In this document: one piece after another, positions 18,748-28,166 of the stretch
Layout: each line of letters starts with the position of its first letter
How positions within the stretch are numbered: the stretch's first letter is position 1
Source of the DNA: Rubrivivax sp. A210
Lineage (GTDB): Bacteria; Pseudomonadota; Gammaproteobacteria; Burkholderiales; Burkholderiaceae_C
NCBI RefSeq assembly: GCF_904426505.1
Contig: NZ_CAJGBN010000072.1
Location: 1 to 64,000 of the forward strand
DNA: 64,000 nucleotides
Direction of reading: 5' to 3'
Notes under the pieces: generated by a model
What the model was told of the DNA's origin: nothing
Seen by the model: the letters and a program-made list of their open reading frames with translations, nothing else
Database searches by the model: none
Made by a program: the position numbers and the translations under genes

Positions 18748-19521
18748 TCAGATCAGGGGACGCAGCGCCTGCGCCGCCTCGCGCAGCAGCGGCAGCAGCT
18801 TGGCCACCAGGTCCTCGACGCTGTAGGCCTGCGAAGGAATGGTGGTGCCGATGGCGCCGCGGCAGGCGCCGTGGCGGTCGATCAGCGGCACGGCGATGCC
18901 GCGCAGGCCCATGTCGAGCTGCTGGTCGGAGATCCAGTGGCCGAGTGCGCGGGCGGCGCGCACCCGCTCGTGGAACTTGGCGCGGTCGGTGATGGTGTGC
19001 GAGGTGAAGGAGCTGAAATCGTGCGCGGCGATCCACTCGGCCAGCGCGTCCTCGGTGAAGGTCGACAGGATCACCGTGCCCGGCGACACCACATGGGCCG
19101 GCACGCGCGCTGCCACCTGGTAGCCGATGGACACCAGGCGCGGCGGGTTGCTGCGCGCCACATAGACGATTTCGTGGCCGTCGAGCACGCTGGCGTTGAT
19201 GGTTTCGCCGCACTGCATCGAGATGCGCTGGATGAAGGGCTGCACCAGGCGCGGCAGGCGCGCCGATTCCAGGTAGCTCTGGCCCAGGCGCAGCACGCGC
19301 GGCGTGAGCCAGAAGTGCTTGCCGTCGCTGTCGGCAAAGCCGAAGTGCGCCAGGCTCAGCAGGTAGCGGCGGGCCGCGGTGCGCGTGATGCCAGCGCGCT
19401 CGGCGGTCTCGCTGGGCGTGAGGCGGGCGTGGTCGTGGTCGAAGGCCTCGATCACCTTGAGGCCCTTGCCGAAGCCCTCGATCAGGTCTTTGCGCTCGAT
19501 GGGGAAGGGGGCGGTGGTCAT
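18748..19521 (-). CDS. IclR-family transcriptional regulator (PcaR/PobR-like)
   Basis: A 257-residue regulator. The N-terminal winged helix-turn-helix (about 15-80; LTPSETAERAGITRTAARRYLLSL) is followed by the IclR effector domain (about 95-250; ARVPAHVVSPGTVILS, LGHWISDQQLDMGLRGIAVPL). The wording matches the protocatechuate/4-hydroxybenzoate regulators PcaR, PcaU and PobR, which respond to aromatic or carbocyclic acids. It is transcribed away from a shikimate-dehydrogenase-like gene and the Liv transporter, which it most likely controls. It is a clear paralogue of the IclR gene at 49.5 kb. Confidence 0.92.
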   Translation of the reverse strand: MTTAPFPIERKDLIEGFGKGLKVIEAFDHDHARLTPSETAERAGITRTAARRYLLSLAHFGFADSDGKHFWLTPRVLRLGQSYLESARLPRLVQPFIQRISMQCGETINASVLDGHEIVYVARSNPPRLVSIGYQVAARVPAHVVSPGTVILSTFTEDALAEWIAAHDFSSFTSHTITDRAKFHERVRAARALGHWISDQQLDMGLRGIAVPLIDRHGACRGAIGTTIPSQAYSVEDLVAKLLPLLREAAQALRPLI

Positions 19522-19600
19522 GGCAACTCCTCGCGCACGCTCGCCGCCTCTGCCGGGGCCTCAGGGGAAACCCAAGTTATGGGCGGTGGCCGCTCGCGCT

Positions 19601-19615
19601 GCGCGATTATCGCGC
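19601..19615. promoter_or_regulatory. IclR-type palindrome in the divergent IclR/aroE-like promoter
   Basis: gcgcgat-t-atcgcgc is a perfect 7-1-7 palindrome with the same CGAT-N-ATCG core as the paired sites elsewhere in the window but different outer bases. A weaker copy (gggcggt-g-gccgctc) lies about 20 bp to its left. It is 80 bp from the IclR start and 89 bp from the aroE-like start. Confidence 0.6.
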
Positions 19616-19703
19616 GGAGGCTGTCTTTGCGCCTTGTGGCGAACCCGGGCCCTGCCTATCGTGCCGCCATCGCATCCCGCAGCCCGCTTCCAACGACGCA
19701 CCC

Positions 19704-20570
19704 ATGGACATCTCCGGCACCACGCGCGTTTTCATGATCCTCGGCGAACCCATCGCCCAGGTGCGGGCGCCCGCCGTCTTCAACCACCTGTTCCGCCAGG
19801 CCGGCATCGACGCCGTGCTGGTGCCGGCCAGCGTGGCCGAGGCCGACCTGGCCGGCTTCGTGCGCCACGCACTCAAGGCCCGCAACATCGACGGCCTCTG
19901 GCTCACCATCCCTTACAAGACCGCGCTCTACGAGATGCTGGACGACTGCGACCGCCTGGGCCAGGCGGCTGGCGCCGTCAATGCGGTGCGGCGCGGCGTC
20001 GATGGCCGGCTGGAGGGCGCGCTGTTCGACGGCATCGGCTTTGCGCGCTCGCTGCAGGGCTTCGGTTTCGATGTCGCCGGCCGCCGCGTGCTGCTGGTGG
20101 GCGCGGGCGGTGCCGGCGTTGCCATCGCGGCGTCGATGGCCACGGCCGGCGCCGCCGGCATCGCGCTGCACGATTTGTCGCCGGCCCGCACCGAGGCCGT
20201 GGTGACGCGGCTGCGCCGGCATTTCGATGCGCCCCTCGTCGCTGCCGCCAGCGCCGACCCGGCCGGCTTCGACCTCGTCGTCAACTGCACGCCGCTGGGC
20301 CTGCGTTCCGACGACCCGATGCCCTTCGATGTGGCCCGCATCGACCACGGCGCCACCGTCGTCGACATCCTGATGAAGAGCGCGCCCACGCCGCTCTTGC
20401 GCGCCTGCGCCGAGCGCGGCATCAAGGCCCACCCGGGCTTCGAGATGCTGGTGCAGCAGGTGCCCGAATACCTGGCCTTCTTTGGCTACGACGCGCTGGC
20501 GCGCCAGGTCAGCGCCGACCCGTCGGAACTGCGCACCCTCTTCCAGGCGCCTGGCGCCACGCTCGTCTAG
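19704..20570 (+). CDS. Shikimate/quinate dehydrogenase family protein
   Basis: A 288-residue member of the shikimate dehydrogenase family, expected to use NAD(P) on a shikimate-like alcohol. Catalytic Lys (LTIPYKTALYE) and Asp (LFDGIGFARS) are present, and the nucleotide fold carries GAGGAG (about 134-139). The shikimate carboxylate-binding Ser-x-Ser of AroE (SKSP) is replaced by 'AQVRAP', so the substrate probably differs from shikimate. It is the first gene of an apparent operon with the Liv ABC transporter 53 bp downstream, which points to catabolism of an imported compound. Two other family members lie at 38.9 and 48.7 kb. Confidence 0.88.
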   Translation: MDISGTTRVFMILGEPIAQVRAPAVFNHLFRQAGIDAVLVPASVAEADLAGFVRHALKARNIDGLWLTIPYKTALYEMLDDCDRLGQAAGAVNAVRRGVDGRLEGALFDGIGFARSLQGFGFDVAGRRVLLVGAGGAGVAIAASMATAGAAGIALHDLSPARTEAVVTRLRRHFDAPLVAAASADPAGFDLVVNCTPLGLRSDDPMPFDVARIDHGATVVDILMKSAPTPLLRACAERGIKAHPGFEMLVQQVPEYLAFFGYDALARQVSADPSELRTLFQAPGATLV

Positions 20571-20623
20571 GCCTCACCGCCCATCCCTCGCCCTCACGCA
20601 CACCCATACCAAGGAGACAACCC

Positions 20624-21769
20624 ATGCAAGCGCTACGCCTCACCCTCATCGCCGCCTCGCTCGCTTTCTCAGGCGGCCTGGCCCAGGCCCAGGCCACGAT
20701 CAAGATCGCCAGCATCCAAGAGCTGTCGGGCGGCGGCGCCACCGCCGGCAACAACTTCAAGAACGGCATGGACCTGGCCATCAAGGAGATCAACGCCGCC
20801 GGCGGCATCCTGGGCAAGAAGATCGAGGTCAGCCACGCCGACACGCAAAGCAACCCGGGCGTGGCCAAGGGCCTGGCGCAGAAGGCGGTGGATGACAACG
20901 TGCTGGCCGTCTTCGGCCCCGGTTTCTCGGGCTCGATGATCGTCAGCATGTCGGAGACGCGGCGCGCCGAGGTGCCCAACTTCACCGGCGCCGAGGCGGC
21001 TTCGATCACGATGCAGGGCAACCCCTATGTGTTCCGCACCAGCTTCGGACAGCAGAACGCGATGCCCAAGATCGGCCGCTACATCGCCGCCAACCTGAAG
21101 GCCAAGACGGTGGCGGTGGTCTTCGTCAACAACGACTACGGCAAGGGCGGTCGCGACATGATCGGCAAGGCCCTGGCCGAGCAGGGCGTCAAGGTGGTGG
21201 CCGACATCTCCACCGAGCCGGGACAGATCGACTGGGCCTCGCCGGTGCTCAAGGCCAAGCAGAGCAATGCCGACGCCATCTTCGTCTACACGAACGAGGA
21301 AGAGGCGGCACGCGCACTGCGCGAGCTGCGCAAGCAGGGCGTCGCCAAGCCCATCGTCGGCGAGACCGTGCTCACCGGCCAGAAGGTGATCGAGCTGGCC
21401 GGTGACGCCGCCAACGGCGCCGTGGCCCACGTCGGCCTCACGGTGGACGCGCCCAACCCGCTGATGCTCAAGTTCAAGGCCAACTTCTACCGCGACTACA
21501 AGTACATCCCCGATCACAACGGCATCAAGGGCTATACCGGCGTCTACCTGATGAAGGCCGGCCTCGAGAAGGCCGGCAAGATCGACCGCGCCGCCCTCAC
21601 CAAGGCCATGCACGGCCTCAAGGTCAGCGCCGCCAAGGAGCCCGGCGTGCTGATGGACGTGAGCGTCGACGACAAGGGCGACCTCGACCGCGAGAGCTTC
21701 CTGGTGGAAGTGCAGGGCGGCAAGCAGGTCGTCAAGGAGGTGCTGCCCCCGCTGTCCGCCAAGAAGTAA
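20624..21769 (+). CDS. Branched-chain amino acid-type ABC transporter, periplasmic binding protein
   Basis: A 381-residue LivK-like binding protein. The signal peptide MQALRLTLIAASLAFSGGLAQA ends at about residue 23, then ATIKIASIQELSGGGATAG opens the type I periplasmic-binding fold. AAGGAGAC lies 8 bases before the start. Liv-type systems in Burkholderiales often carry aromatic or carbocyclic acids instead of amino acids. Given the neighbouring shikimate-dehydrogenase-like gene, a shikimate-, quinate- or hydroxybenzoate-like substrate is plausible. Confidence 0.93.
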   Translation: MQALRLTLIAASLAFSGGLAQAQATIKIASIQELSGGGATAGNNFKNGMDLAIKEINAAGGILGKKIEVSHADTQSNPGVAKGLAQKAVDDNVLAVFGPGFSGSMIVSMSETRRAEVPNFTGAEAASITMQGNPYVFRTSFGQQNAMPKIGRYIAANLKAKTVAVVFVNNDYGKGGRDMIGKALAEQGVKVVADISTEPGQIDWASPVLKAKQSNADAIFVYTNEEEAARALRELRKQGVAKPIVGETVLTGQKVIELAGDAANGAVAHVGLTVDAPNPLMLKFKANFYRDYKYIPDHNGIKGYTGVYLMKAGLEKAGKIDRAALTKAMHGLKVSAAKEPGVLMDVSVDDKGDLDRESFLVEVQGGKQVVKEVLPPLSAKK

Positions 21770-21795
21770 GCGACCGACTCGCGCCCGGTGCTGCC

Positions 21796-22671
21796 ATGAC
21801 CGACTTCATCCAACTGCTGCTGTCCGGCATGGCCACGGGTGCGATCTACGCGCTGGCCGCGCTGGGCTTTACCCTGCTCTGGCAGGCCTCGGGCACCATC
21901 AACTTCGCCCAGGGCGAATTCGTGATGGTCCCGGCCTTCCTGATGCTGGCCTTCAACAACCTGGGCCTGCCGCTGCTGGCCAGCTTCGCCCTCACCTGCT
22001 TCGTGGCGGTCTTCCTGCTCGGCTGGGTCTTCAAGCGCGGCCTCATCGACCCGCTCATCCGCTTCGGCATGATGCCGGTGGTGGTGGCCACGCTGGGCCT
22101 GTCCATCGCCATGCGCAACGGCGTGCGCGCCGGCTACAGCCCCGAGGCCCATCCCTTCCCCGGCCTCTTTGCCGACAAGCTGTTCAACATCGCCGGCGTC
22201 ACCGTGACGCTGGCCGATGTCGGCACGCTGGCGCTGGCCCTGCTGCTGGTGCTGGGCACGCAGGCCTTCCTGTCGCGCACCGTCACCGGCCGCGCCATGC
22301 AGGCGGTGGCGCAGAACACCGACAGCGCCACCGTGCTGGGCATCAACGTGCCGCGCATGGTGCTCTACACCTTTGCCATCAACGCCCTGCTGGCCTGCGC
22401 CGCGGCGCTGCTGGTGACGCCCACCTACCTGGCCAAGTTCGACATGGGCGAGGGCCTGGCGACCAAGGCCTTCTTCGCCGCCATCATCGGCGGCTTCAAC
22501 AACTCGCGCGGCGCCCTGCTGGGCGGGCTCATCGTGGGTGTCTGCGAGAACCTGGCCTCGGCCTATATCTCGCCGGCCTACAAGGACGCCGTGGCCCTGC
22601 TGATCTTCATGGCCGTGATCCTGTTCAAGCCGCAAGGCCTGCTGGGTCAAAAAGTCGAACGGAAAGTCTGA
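21796..22671 (+). CDS. Branched-chain amino acid-type ABC transporter permease (LivH-like)
   Basis: A 291-residue inner-membrane permease with about eight helices. It has the LivH start 'LLLSGMATGAIYALAALGFTLLWQASGTINFAQGEF' pattern (residues 8-43) and the EAA-like loop 'MGEGLATKAFFAAIIGGFNNSRGALLGG' near 215-242. It partners the LivM-like protein encoded 10 bp downstream. Confidence 0.93.
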   Translation: MTDFIQLLLSGMATGAIYALAALGFTLLWQASGTINFAQGEFVMVPAFLMLAFNNLGLPLLASFALTCFVAVFLLGWVFKRGLIDPLIRFGMMPVVVATLGLSIAMRNGVRAGYSPEAHPFPGLFADKLFNIAGVTVTLADVGTLALALLLVLGTQAFLSRTVTGRAMQAVAQNTDSATVLGINVPRMVLYTFAINALLACAAALLVTPTYLAKFDMGEGLATKAFFAAIIGGFNNSRGALLGGLIVGVCENLASAYISPAYKDAVALLIFMAVILFKPQGLLGQKVERKV

Positions 22672-22681
22672 GGAGGCCGCC

Positions 22682-23668
22682 ATGAAAACCTTGCACTGGA
22701 TCACCCTCGCCGTCGTCGCCATCGTGCTGCTGGCGGTGCCGCCCATGCTCAAGAGCTATGGCGTCTACCTGTTCAGCTACTGGCTGGTGTTCGTCATCGC
22801 CACCATGGGCCTGAACCTCACCATCGGCTACGCCGGCCAGAAGTCGCTGGGCCACGCCGCCTTCTTCGGCATAGGCGCCTACACCGTGGCCATCCTGATG
22901 AAGGCCGGCTTCAGTTTCTGGTTCGGCCTGCCCGTGGCCATGCTGGGCTGCTTCGTCATCGGCCTGGGCCTGGGCTTCCCGGCGCTGCGCGTGCAGACCA
23001 TCTACCTGGCCTTCGCCACGCTCGGCTTCAACACCGCGGTCTGGCTCTTCCTGCGCAACGAGGAGTGGCTCACCGGCGGCACCTTCGGCATCAACAACAT
23101 CGCGCGGCCCAGCCTGTTCGGCATCAGCCTGGAGGGCAATCTGGCCTACTACTACTTCGTGCTCGGCGTGACGCTGGTGCTGGCGGCCCTGCTCTTCGGC
23201 CTGCTGCGCTCACCCTGGGGCAAGGCCTTCACGGCGCTGCGCGACAACCCGATACGCGCCGAAAGCCTGGGCATCCACATCCAGGCCTACACGCTGCTGG
23301 CCTTTGCCATCGGCGCCGTCTATGCCGGCGTGGCCGGCGCGCTGTTCGCCAGCCTGGTGCAGTTCATCGAGCCGGCGCCCTTCGCGGTGGGAGCCAGCTT
23401 CATGATGTATTTGATGGTGGTCATCGGCGGTCCGGGCTACTTCCTCGGGCCGCTGCTGGGCTCGGCCGTGGGCGTGCTGCTGCCCGAGTGGCTGCGCTTC
23501 GCCCAGGCCTGGTACCTGTTTGCCTTCGGCTCGGCGGTGATGCTGCTGATGCTGTGGCTGCCGGACGGCCTGCTCAGCATCCCCGACCGCATCCAGGCGC
23601 GCCGCCTGGCCCGCGAGGCCTCGGCCGCGCGGGCCGCCGCGGCCGCCGCCATCGGAGCCCGCTCATGA
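22682..23668 (+). CDS. Branched-chain amino acid-type ABC transporter permease (LivM-like)
   Basis: A 328-residue second permease subunit with the LivM hallmark 'GLNLTIGYAGQKSLGHAAFFGIGAY' (about 41-65) and the late loop 'VVIGGPGYFLGPLLGSAVG'. The C-terminal 20 residues are Ala/Arg-rich. Its stop codon overlaps the start of the ATPase gene (ATGA at 23665-23668), indicating translational coupling. Confidence 0.93.
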   Translation: MKTLHWITLAVVAIVLLAVPPMLKSYGVYLFSYWLVFVIATMGLNLTIGYAGQKSLGHAAFFGIGAYTVAILMKAGFSFWFGLPVAMLGCFVIGLGLGFPALRVQTIYLAFATLGFNTAVWLFLRNEEWLTGGTFGINNIARPSLFGISLEGNLAYYYFVLGVTLVLAALLFGLLRSPWGKAFTALRDNPIRAESLGIHIQAYTLLAFAIGAVYAGVAGALFASLVQFIEPAPFAVGASFMMYLMVVIGGPGYFLGPLLGSAVGVLLPEWLRFAQAWYLFAFGSAVMLLMLWLPDGLLSIPDRIQARRLAREASAARAAAAAAIGARS

Positions 23669-24411
23669 TCGCCCCCGTCCTCAAGGTCAGCGACCTCGCC
23701 AAGAACTATGGCGCCATCCAGGCCGTCAGCGGCGTCTCCTTCGAGGTGATGCCGGGCGAGATCTTCGGCGTCATCGGCCCCAACGGCTCGGGCAAGACGA
23801 CGCTGTTCAACAGCGTGCTGGGCCAGATCACGCCCAGCCGCGGTCGCATCGAGCTCAACGGCCACGACATCACCGGCCTGAGCCCGATGGCGCTCAACCA
23901 GCGCGGCGTCGGGCGCACCTTCCAGACACTGCAGGTGTTCGGCAAGATGAGCGTGCGCGACAACCTCATCGTTGCCGCGCAGGAGCACGCGGGCTCGATG
24001 TGGAGCCGCATGTTCGCGCCCGGTGATTCGGGCCTGGGCGCCAAGGCCGACGCGCTGATTGACCAGTTCCGCATTCGCCACGTCGCGCACAAGAAGGCCG
24101 GCGAACTGAGCTACGGCCAGCAGAAGCTGGTCGACATCGCGATGGCCTTCATGAGCGAGCCCGACCTGGTGCTGCTCGACGAGCCCTGCGCCGGTGTCAA
24201 CCCCAGCCTGGTGGGCGGCATCAGCGATCTGCTCAAGCAGCTCAACCAGACGCGCAAGGGCAGCTTCGTCGTCATCGAGCACAACATGGACTTCGTGATG
24301 GACCTCTGCCACCGCATCATGGTCATGGTCGAAGGGCAGGTGATGGCCATCGGCACGCCGGCCGAGATCCGCGCCAACAAGCAGGTGCTCGACGCCTACC
24401 TGGGGAACTGA
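23665..24411 (+). CDS. Branched-chain amino acid-type ABC transporter ATPase (LivG-like)
   Basis: A 248-residue ABC ATPase: Walker A GPNGSGKTT (about 37-45), LivG-specific 'QRGVGRTFQTLQVF', signature ELSYGQQKLVDIA, Walker B LVLLDEPCAGV and the switch His in VIEHNMDFVMDL. It energises import together with the LivF-like subunit encoded immediately after. Confidence 0.94.
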   Translation: MIAPVLKVSDLAKNYGAIQAVSGVSFEVMPGEIFGVIGPNGSGKTTLFNSVLGQITPSRGRIELNGHDITGLSPMALNQRGVGRTFQTLQVFGKMSVRDNLIVAAQEHAGSMWSRMFAPGDSGLGAKADALIDQFRIRHVAHKKAGELSYGQQKLVDIAMAFMSEPDLVLLDEPCAGVNPSLVGGISDLLKQLNQTRKGSFVVIEHNMDFVMDLCHRIMVMVEGQVMAIGTPAEIRANKQVLDAYLGN

Positions 24412-24412
24412 G

Positions 24413-25162
24413 ATGGCCGACGACTGCTGCATCGAATTCGACGACGTCGTCGCCGGCTACGGCGACTTCATGATCCTCAACAACCTCAGCTTCAAGGCCC
24501 GGCGCGGCAAGATCACGCTGCTGCTGGGCCCCAACGGCGCCGGCAAGAGCACGGTGCTGAAGACGCTGTTCGGCATGCTCAAGGTGCGCAACGGCCGCAT
24601 CCGGCTCAACGGCGGCGACATCACCGGCGCCAGCGCCAAGGCGTTGCTGGTGGAGCACGGCATCGCCTTCGTGCCGCAGGGGCGCAACCTCTTCGGCCAG
24701 CTCAGCGTCTACGAGAACCTCGAGCTCGGCGGCATCACGCTGGGCATGAAGACCACGCGCGAGCGCATCCCCGAGGTGCTGGAGCTGTTCCCGCGCGTCA
24801 AGGAGCGGCTGCACAGCGCGGCGTCTTCGCTTTCGGGCGGCGAGCAAAAGCAGCTCGAGGTGGGCCGCGCCCTGCTGCTGCGGCCCAAGGTGATATTGAT
24901 TGACGAGCCGTCCATAGGCCTGTCGCCCATGGTGGTGGCCGATGTCTTCAAGCTGCTGCGCCGCCTGGCCGACCAGGGTGCGACCGTGCTGATGGTGGAG
25001 CAGAACGTGAAGAGCGCGCTCAAGATGGCCGACGAGGCCATCGCCCTCGAATCGGGCCGCCTGGTGCTGCACAAGCCGGCCGGCGAACTGCTGGCCGACC
25101 CGCACATCGAGCGCCTCTTCCTCGGCGGCGCCCACGCACCGGCGGCCGCGGCCAGCGCCTGA
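24413..25162 (+). CDS. Branched-chain amino acid-type ABC transporter ATPase (LivF-like)
   Basis: A 249-residue ABC ATPase with Walker A GPNGAGKST (about 39-47), LivF-type 'GIAFVPQGRNLFGQLSVYENL', signature SLSGGEQKQLEVGRAL, Walker B VILIDEPSIGLSP and MVEQNV as the switch-His region (Gln replaces His, as is normal in LivF). It is the last gene of the operon and converges with the TonB receptor gene. Confidence 0.94.
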   Translation: MADDCCIEFDDVVAGYGDFMILNNLSFKARRGKITLLLGPNGAGKSTVLKTLFGMLKVRNGRIRLNGGDITGASAKALLVEHGIAFVPQGRNLFGQLSVYENLELGGITLGMKTTRERIPEVLELFPRVKERLHSAASSLSGGEQKQLEVGRALLLRPKVILIDEPSIGLSPMVVADVFKLLRRLADQGATVLMVEQNVKSALKMADEAIALESGRLVLHKPAGELLADPHIERLFLGGAHAPAAAASA

Positions 25163-25163
25163 T

Positions 25164-25184
25164 CCGCGGCCCGCCGGGCCGCGG
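25164..25184. terminator. Stem-loop between convergent genes
   Basis: An 8-bp perfect stem, ccgcggcc/ggccgcgg, with a 5-base loop, in the 31-bp gap between the livF-like gene and the TonB receptor gene. There is no T-tract, so it is a weak or factor-dependent terminator at best. Confidence 0.45.
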
Positions 25185-25193
25185 CCGGGCGGG

Positions 25194-27935
25194 CTACTGG
25201 AAGGCGTAGGTCGCGCCGAGGTAGAAGCTGCGACCGCGCGGGTCGGTGTAGCTGGGGTCGTAGCCCGAGATGAAGAAGTAGCCCTGGTTGGAGAACGGCG
25301 GCGCGGTGTCGCCCAGGTTCTTGATGCCGCCCCGCAGCGTGAGCTGCGCGGACGGCGACCACGAGGCCGACAGGTCCCACAGCGAATAGGCCTTCACGCG
25401 GTTGGGCGCGATGACGGTGCCGGTGCCGGTGTCGATGGCCGAGTTCTGGTCGTCGTAGCCGCTGTGGTAGCTGTTGGTGAGCGACAGCGCCCAGGGGCCG
25501 CCGGCCCAGTCAGCCGTCACGCGGTGGCGCCAGCGCTGCACCACGCCGTTGGTGACGAACTTGCCCAGGTTGCTGACATAGGGGTCGCCATAGCCGGTCT
25601 GCTGGCGCGAGCTGAGCGCCAGCGTCGACTGCAGGCGGCCGCCGACGCGGCCCAGGGGCGTGGCCACCGGCTTGAGCTCGGCCATCAGGTCCAGGCCCGA
25701 GGCCTTTTGGCGGCCCCGGTTCTCCTTGCGCAGCTCGATGAAGCAGATCGTGTTGTCGGCGGGGTCGAGGTCGCAGCCGTCCAGGCCCTCGTCCTCGCTG
25801 AAGCGGTGTACCAGGCCTTCGTACTTGCCCAGGTTGGCCAGGATCACGTCGTCGCCCAGGGTGCTGATGAGATCGCGCTTGGCGATGTTCCAGTAGTCGA
25901 TGCTGAAGCTCAGGCGCTCGCTGGCCTGCAGCACCAGGCCCAGCGAGAACTGGCGCGAGCGCTCGGGCTTGAGATCGGGGTTGGCGAAGGTGCGCGTCTC
26001 CCAGCTCGAGGCGCAGATGCCAAGGTCGCCGCCGTTCTCGCCGCAGAACACCGGGTCGGGCAGGATGGAGGTGCCTCCCACCTTGGTGGGCCGCGAGAGA
26101 TCGGTGAGCGAGGGCGCGCGAAAGCCCGAGCCGGCCGAGGCACGCAGCAGCAGCGCCGGGCTGGGCGTCCAGCGCAGGCCGATCTTGGGATTGGTGGTGC
26201 CGCCGATCTTGTCGTACTGGTCGTGGCGCAGCGAGAGCTGCAGCTCCAGCTGCTTGGTCAGCGGCGCGTTGATCTCGCCGTAGACGGCCCAGACGCGGCG
26301 CGACTGGTCGGTGGTCTGGGCGTCGCCGGGCGTGTCGTCGCCCAGGATGTTGTCCGACAGCAGCAGCTCCGAGGCGCGCGAGCGTGCCTTCTCGCGCCGC
26401 AGCTCGGCGCCCAGGGCCAGGGCAAGGTCGCCGCCGGCGATCTTGAAGAGCGACTTCGAGCCCTTCACGTCCAGCGCCGTCATGCTGCCGCGGGCGCTGC
26501 GCACCTCGTCGTTCACCTGGATGCCCTCCAGGTAGGCCAGGCCGGCGGCCGTCTGCGGGCCGAAGAGGTTGACGGTGCCGTCGCGTGCGCCGTCGATGAT
26601 GCCGTCGAAGAGCAGGTAGCCGCGCACGTCGCGGTCGGACACCTTGTTGACGCTGTGGTTCAGCGCCGCGTCGTAGTCCCAGCCGGCCAGCGTGCCGCTG
26701 GCGCCCAGCACCAGGCGGGTGCCGGTGCTGGTGAGTTCGCTGGTGCGGTTGCCGGCGTCGAGCAGGCGCGCCTGCACCTCCACCGCCTGGCCCGGCAGCG
26801 CCGCCGCCAGCTGCGGGATCAGCGCCGTGGGCAGGCGGTTGCCGCCGCGCAGGCGCACACGGTTGCTGGTGCCCACGTACAAGGTCTTGGCGTCGCTGTA
26901 AGAGATCTCGCCGAAGAGCTGGTGCTCGGGCGCCAGCTGCCACACGGCGCGCGCCAGCAGGCCCAGCTTGTCGGACTTGGGCGCCAGCTCCAGGTCGCCC
27001 ATGAAGTCATAGGTGCAGCCGTTGACGCCGCCGATGCCACCGGCCAGGTTGAGCGAATGCGGCGGCGTGCAGCCCGGCGCCGCAAAGTTGATGCGGCTGC
27101 CGGTGATGGCCTGGCCGTTGATGCGGAAATCCTGCGCCTGCAATTCGGCGCGCTGGGCGGCGGTGAGCACGATGTTGCCGGGGAAGGGTGCGTCCGACAG
27201 CAGGTGGGGCAGGCGCTCGGGGATGCGCAGGTCGCGCACGAACTGGCGTTGCGAGGTGCGCAGCGCGTCGGACTTCTGCACGTCGAAGACGCCGAAGACA
27301 TTGAAGCCGTCGCTGGCGACATTGCCGAAGCCGGCCGCCACCGAGGCCGTGCGCTTGCCGCCGCCGCTCTCGCCGGTGCGCGAGACGTGGGCGTCGACCT
27401 GGGCGCCGCGGTAGTCCTTGCGCGTGATGAAGTTCATCACGCCGCCGATGGCGTCGGTGCCGTAGAGGGCCGAGGCGCCGTCGAGCAGGATTTCCACGCG
27501 CTCGATGGCGGCGGCGGGGATGTTGTTGAGGTCGACGCCGCTGTCGTCGCCCGGCGAGGCGAAGTTGGCCATGCGCCGGCCGTTGAGCAGCACCAGCGTC
27601 GAGGAGGTGCCCAGGCCGCGCAGATTGGCCGAGTTGAAGCCCATCTGGTCCTTGAAGCCGCCCGTGCCAATGCTCACGCCGTCGGTCAGGTTGTTGGCCG
27701 AGGCCGAGATCGTGGCCATCAGCTCGGCCGCGGTGGTGACGCCGGCCTTGTCGATGTCGCCGCGCGTGATCACCTGCACTGGCAGCGCCGATTCGGCGTC
27801 GATGCGCTTGATGGCCGAGCCGGTGATCTCCACCTTCTGCGTGGTCTGCGCCAGCGCCGGGCCGTGCAGGGCCAGCAGGGCGGCCTGGGCGCAGACGCCC
27901 AGGAGGAAGGGATGGGCGCGGCGACGGGTCGTCAT
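25194..27935 (-). CDS. TonB-dependent outer-membrane receptor
   Basis: A 913-residue receptor. The signal peptide ends near 'ALAQTTQ' (about 30). The plug domain has the TonB-box-like 'QKVEITGSAIKRIDAESALPVQV' start, the NLRGLG/STLVLLNGRRM and 'VERVEILLDGASALYGTDAIGGVMNFIT' blocks, and the β-barrel ends in aromatic Phe-Gln (YAFQ). It is of the large carbohydrate/peptide-type class seen in Xanthomonas and Caulobacter more than siderophore type. It is divergent from the secreted cyanophycinase gene across 231 bp, so it may import the β-Asp-Arg dipeptides or similar oligomers. The substrate is inferred only from position. Confidence 0.93.
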   Translation of the reverse strand: MTTRRRAHPFLLGVCAQAALLALHGPALAQTTQKVEITGSAIKRIDAESALPVQVITRGDIDKAGVTTAAELMATISASANNLTDGVSIGTGGFKDQMGFNSANLRGLGTSSTLVLLNGRRMANFASPGDDSGVDLNNIPAAAIERVEILLDGASALYGTDAIGGVMNFITRKDYRGAQVDAHVSRTGESGGGKRTASVAAGFGNVASDGFNVFGVFDVQKSDALRTSQRQFVRDLRIPERLPHLLSDAPFPGNIVLTAAQRAELQAQDFRINGQAITGSRINFAAPGCTPPHSLNLAGGIGGVNGCTYDFMGDLELAPKSDKLGLLARAVWQLAPEHQLFGEISYSDAKTLYVGTSNRVRLRGGNRLPTALIPQLAAALPGQAVEVQARLLDAGNRTSELTSTGTRLVLGASGTLAGWDYDAALNHSVNKVSDRDVRGYLLFDGIIDGARDGTVNLFGPQTAAGLAYLEGIQVNDEVRSARGSMTALDVKGSKSLFKIAGGDLALALGAELRREKARSRASELLLSDNILGDDTPGDAQTTDQSRRVWAVYGEINAPLTKQLELQLSLRHDQYDKIGGTTNPKIGLRWTPSPALLLRASAGSGFRAPSLTDLSRPTKVGGTSILPDPVFCGENGGDLGICASSWETRTFANPDLKPERSRQFSLGLVLQASERLSFSIDYWNIAKRDLISTLGDDVILANLGKYEGLVHRFSEDEGLDGCDLDPADNTICFIELRKENRGRQKASGLDLMAELKPVATPLGRVGGRLQSTLALSSRQQTGYGDPYVSNLGKFVTNGVVQRWRHRVTADWAGGPWALSLTNSYHSGYDDQNSAIDTGTGTVIAPNRVKAYSLWDLSASWSPSAQLTLRGGIKNLGDTAPPFSNQGYFFISGYDPSYTDPRGRSFYLGATYAFQ

Positions 27936-28166
27936 GGGGGCCTTTCGGTGCAGAGGGGTGGGCGGCGGCCAGTCTAGGGACCGGCGCCCCTGCGCCGCGG
28001 CCGGCACGCGGCCGCGGTCGCCTGGCGGCAACTTGCTGTCGCAAAGCCGCAAGCGGGTGGCGCGCGGCGGTGACAAGATCGAAGAAGGCCGCCTGTGCCC
28101 ACGCCTGCCGGCGGCTGCCGGCTCCTGCATCCGCCTGCCCATTCCGCTGCCCTTGCCCCTGCCGCC

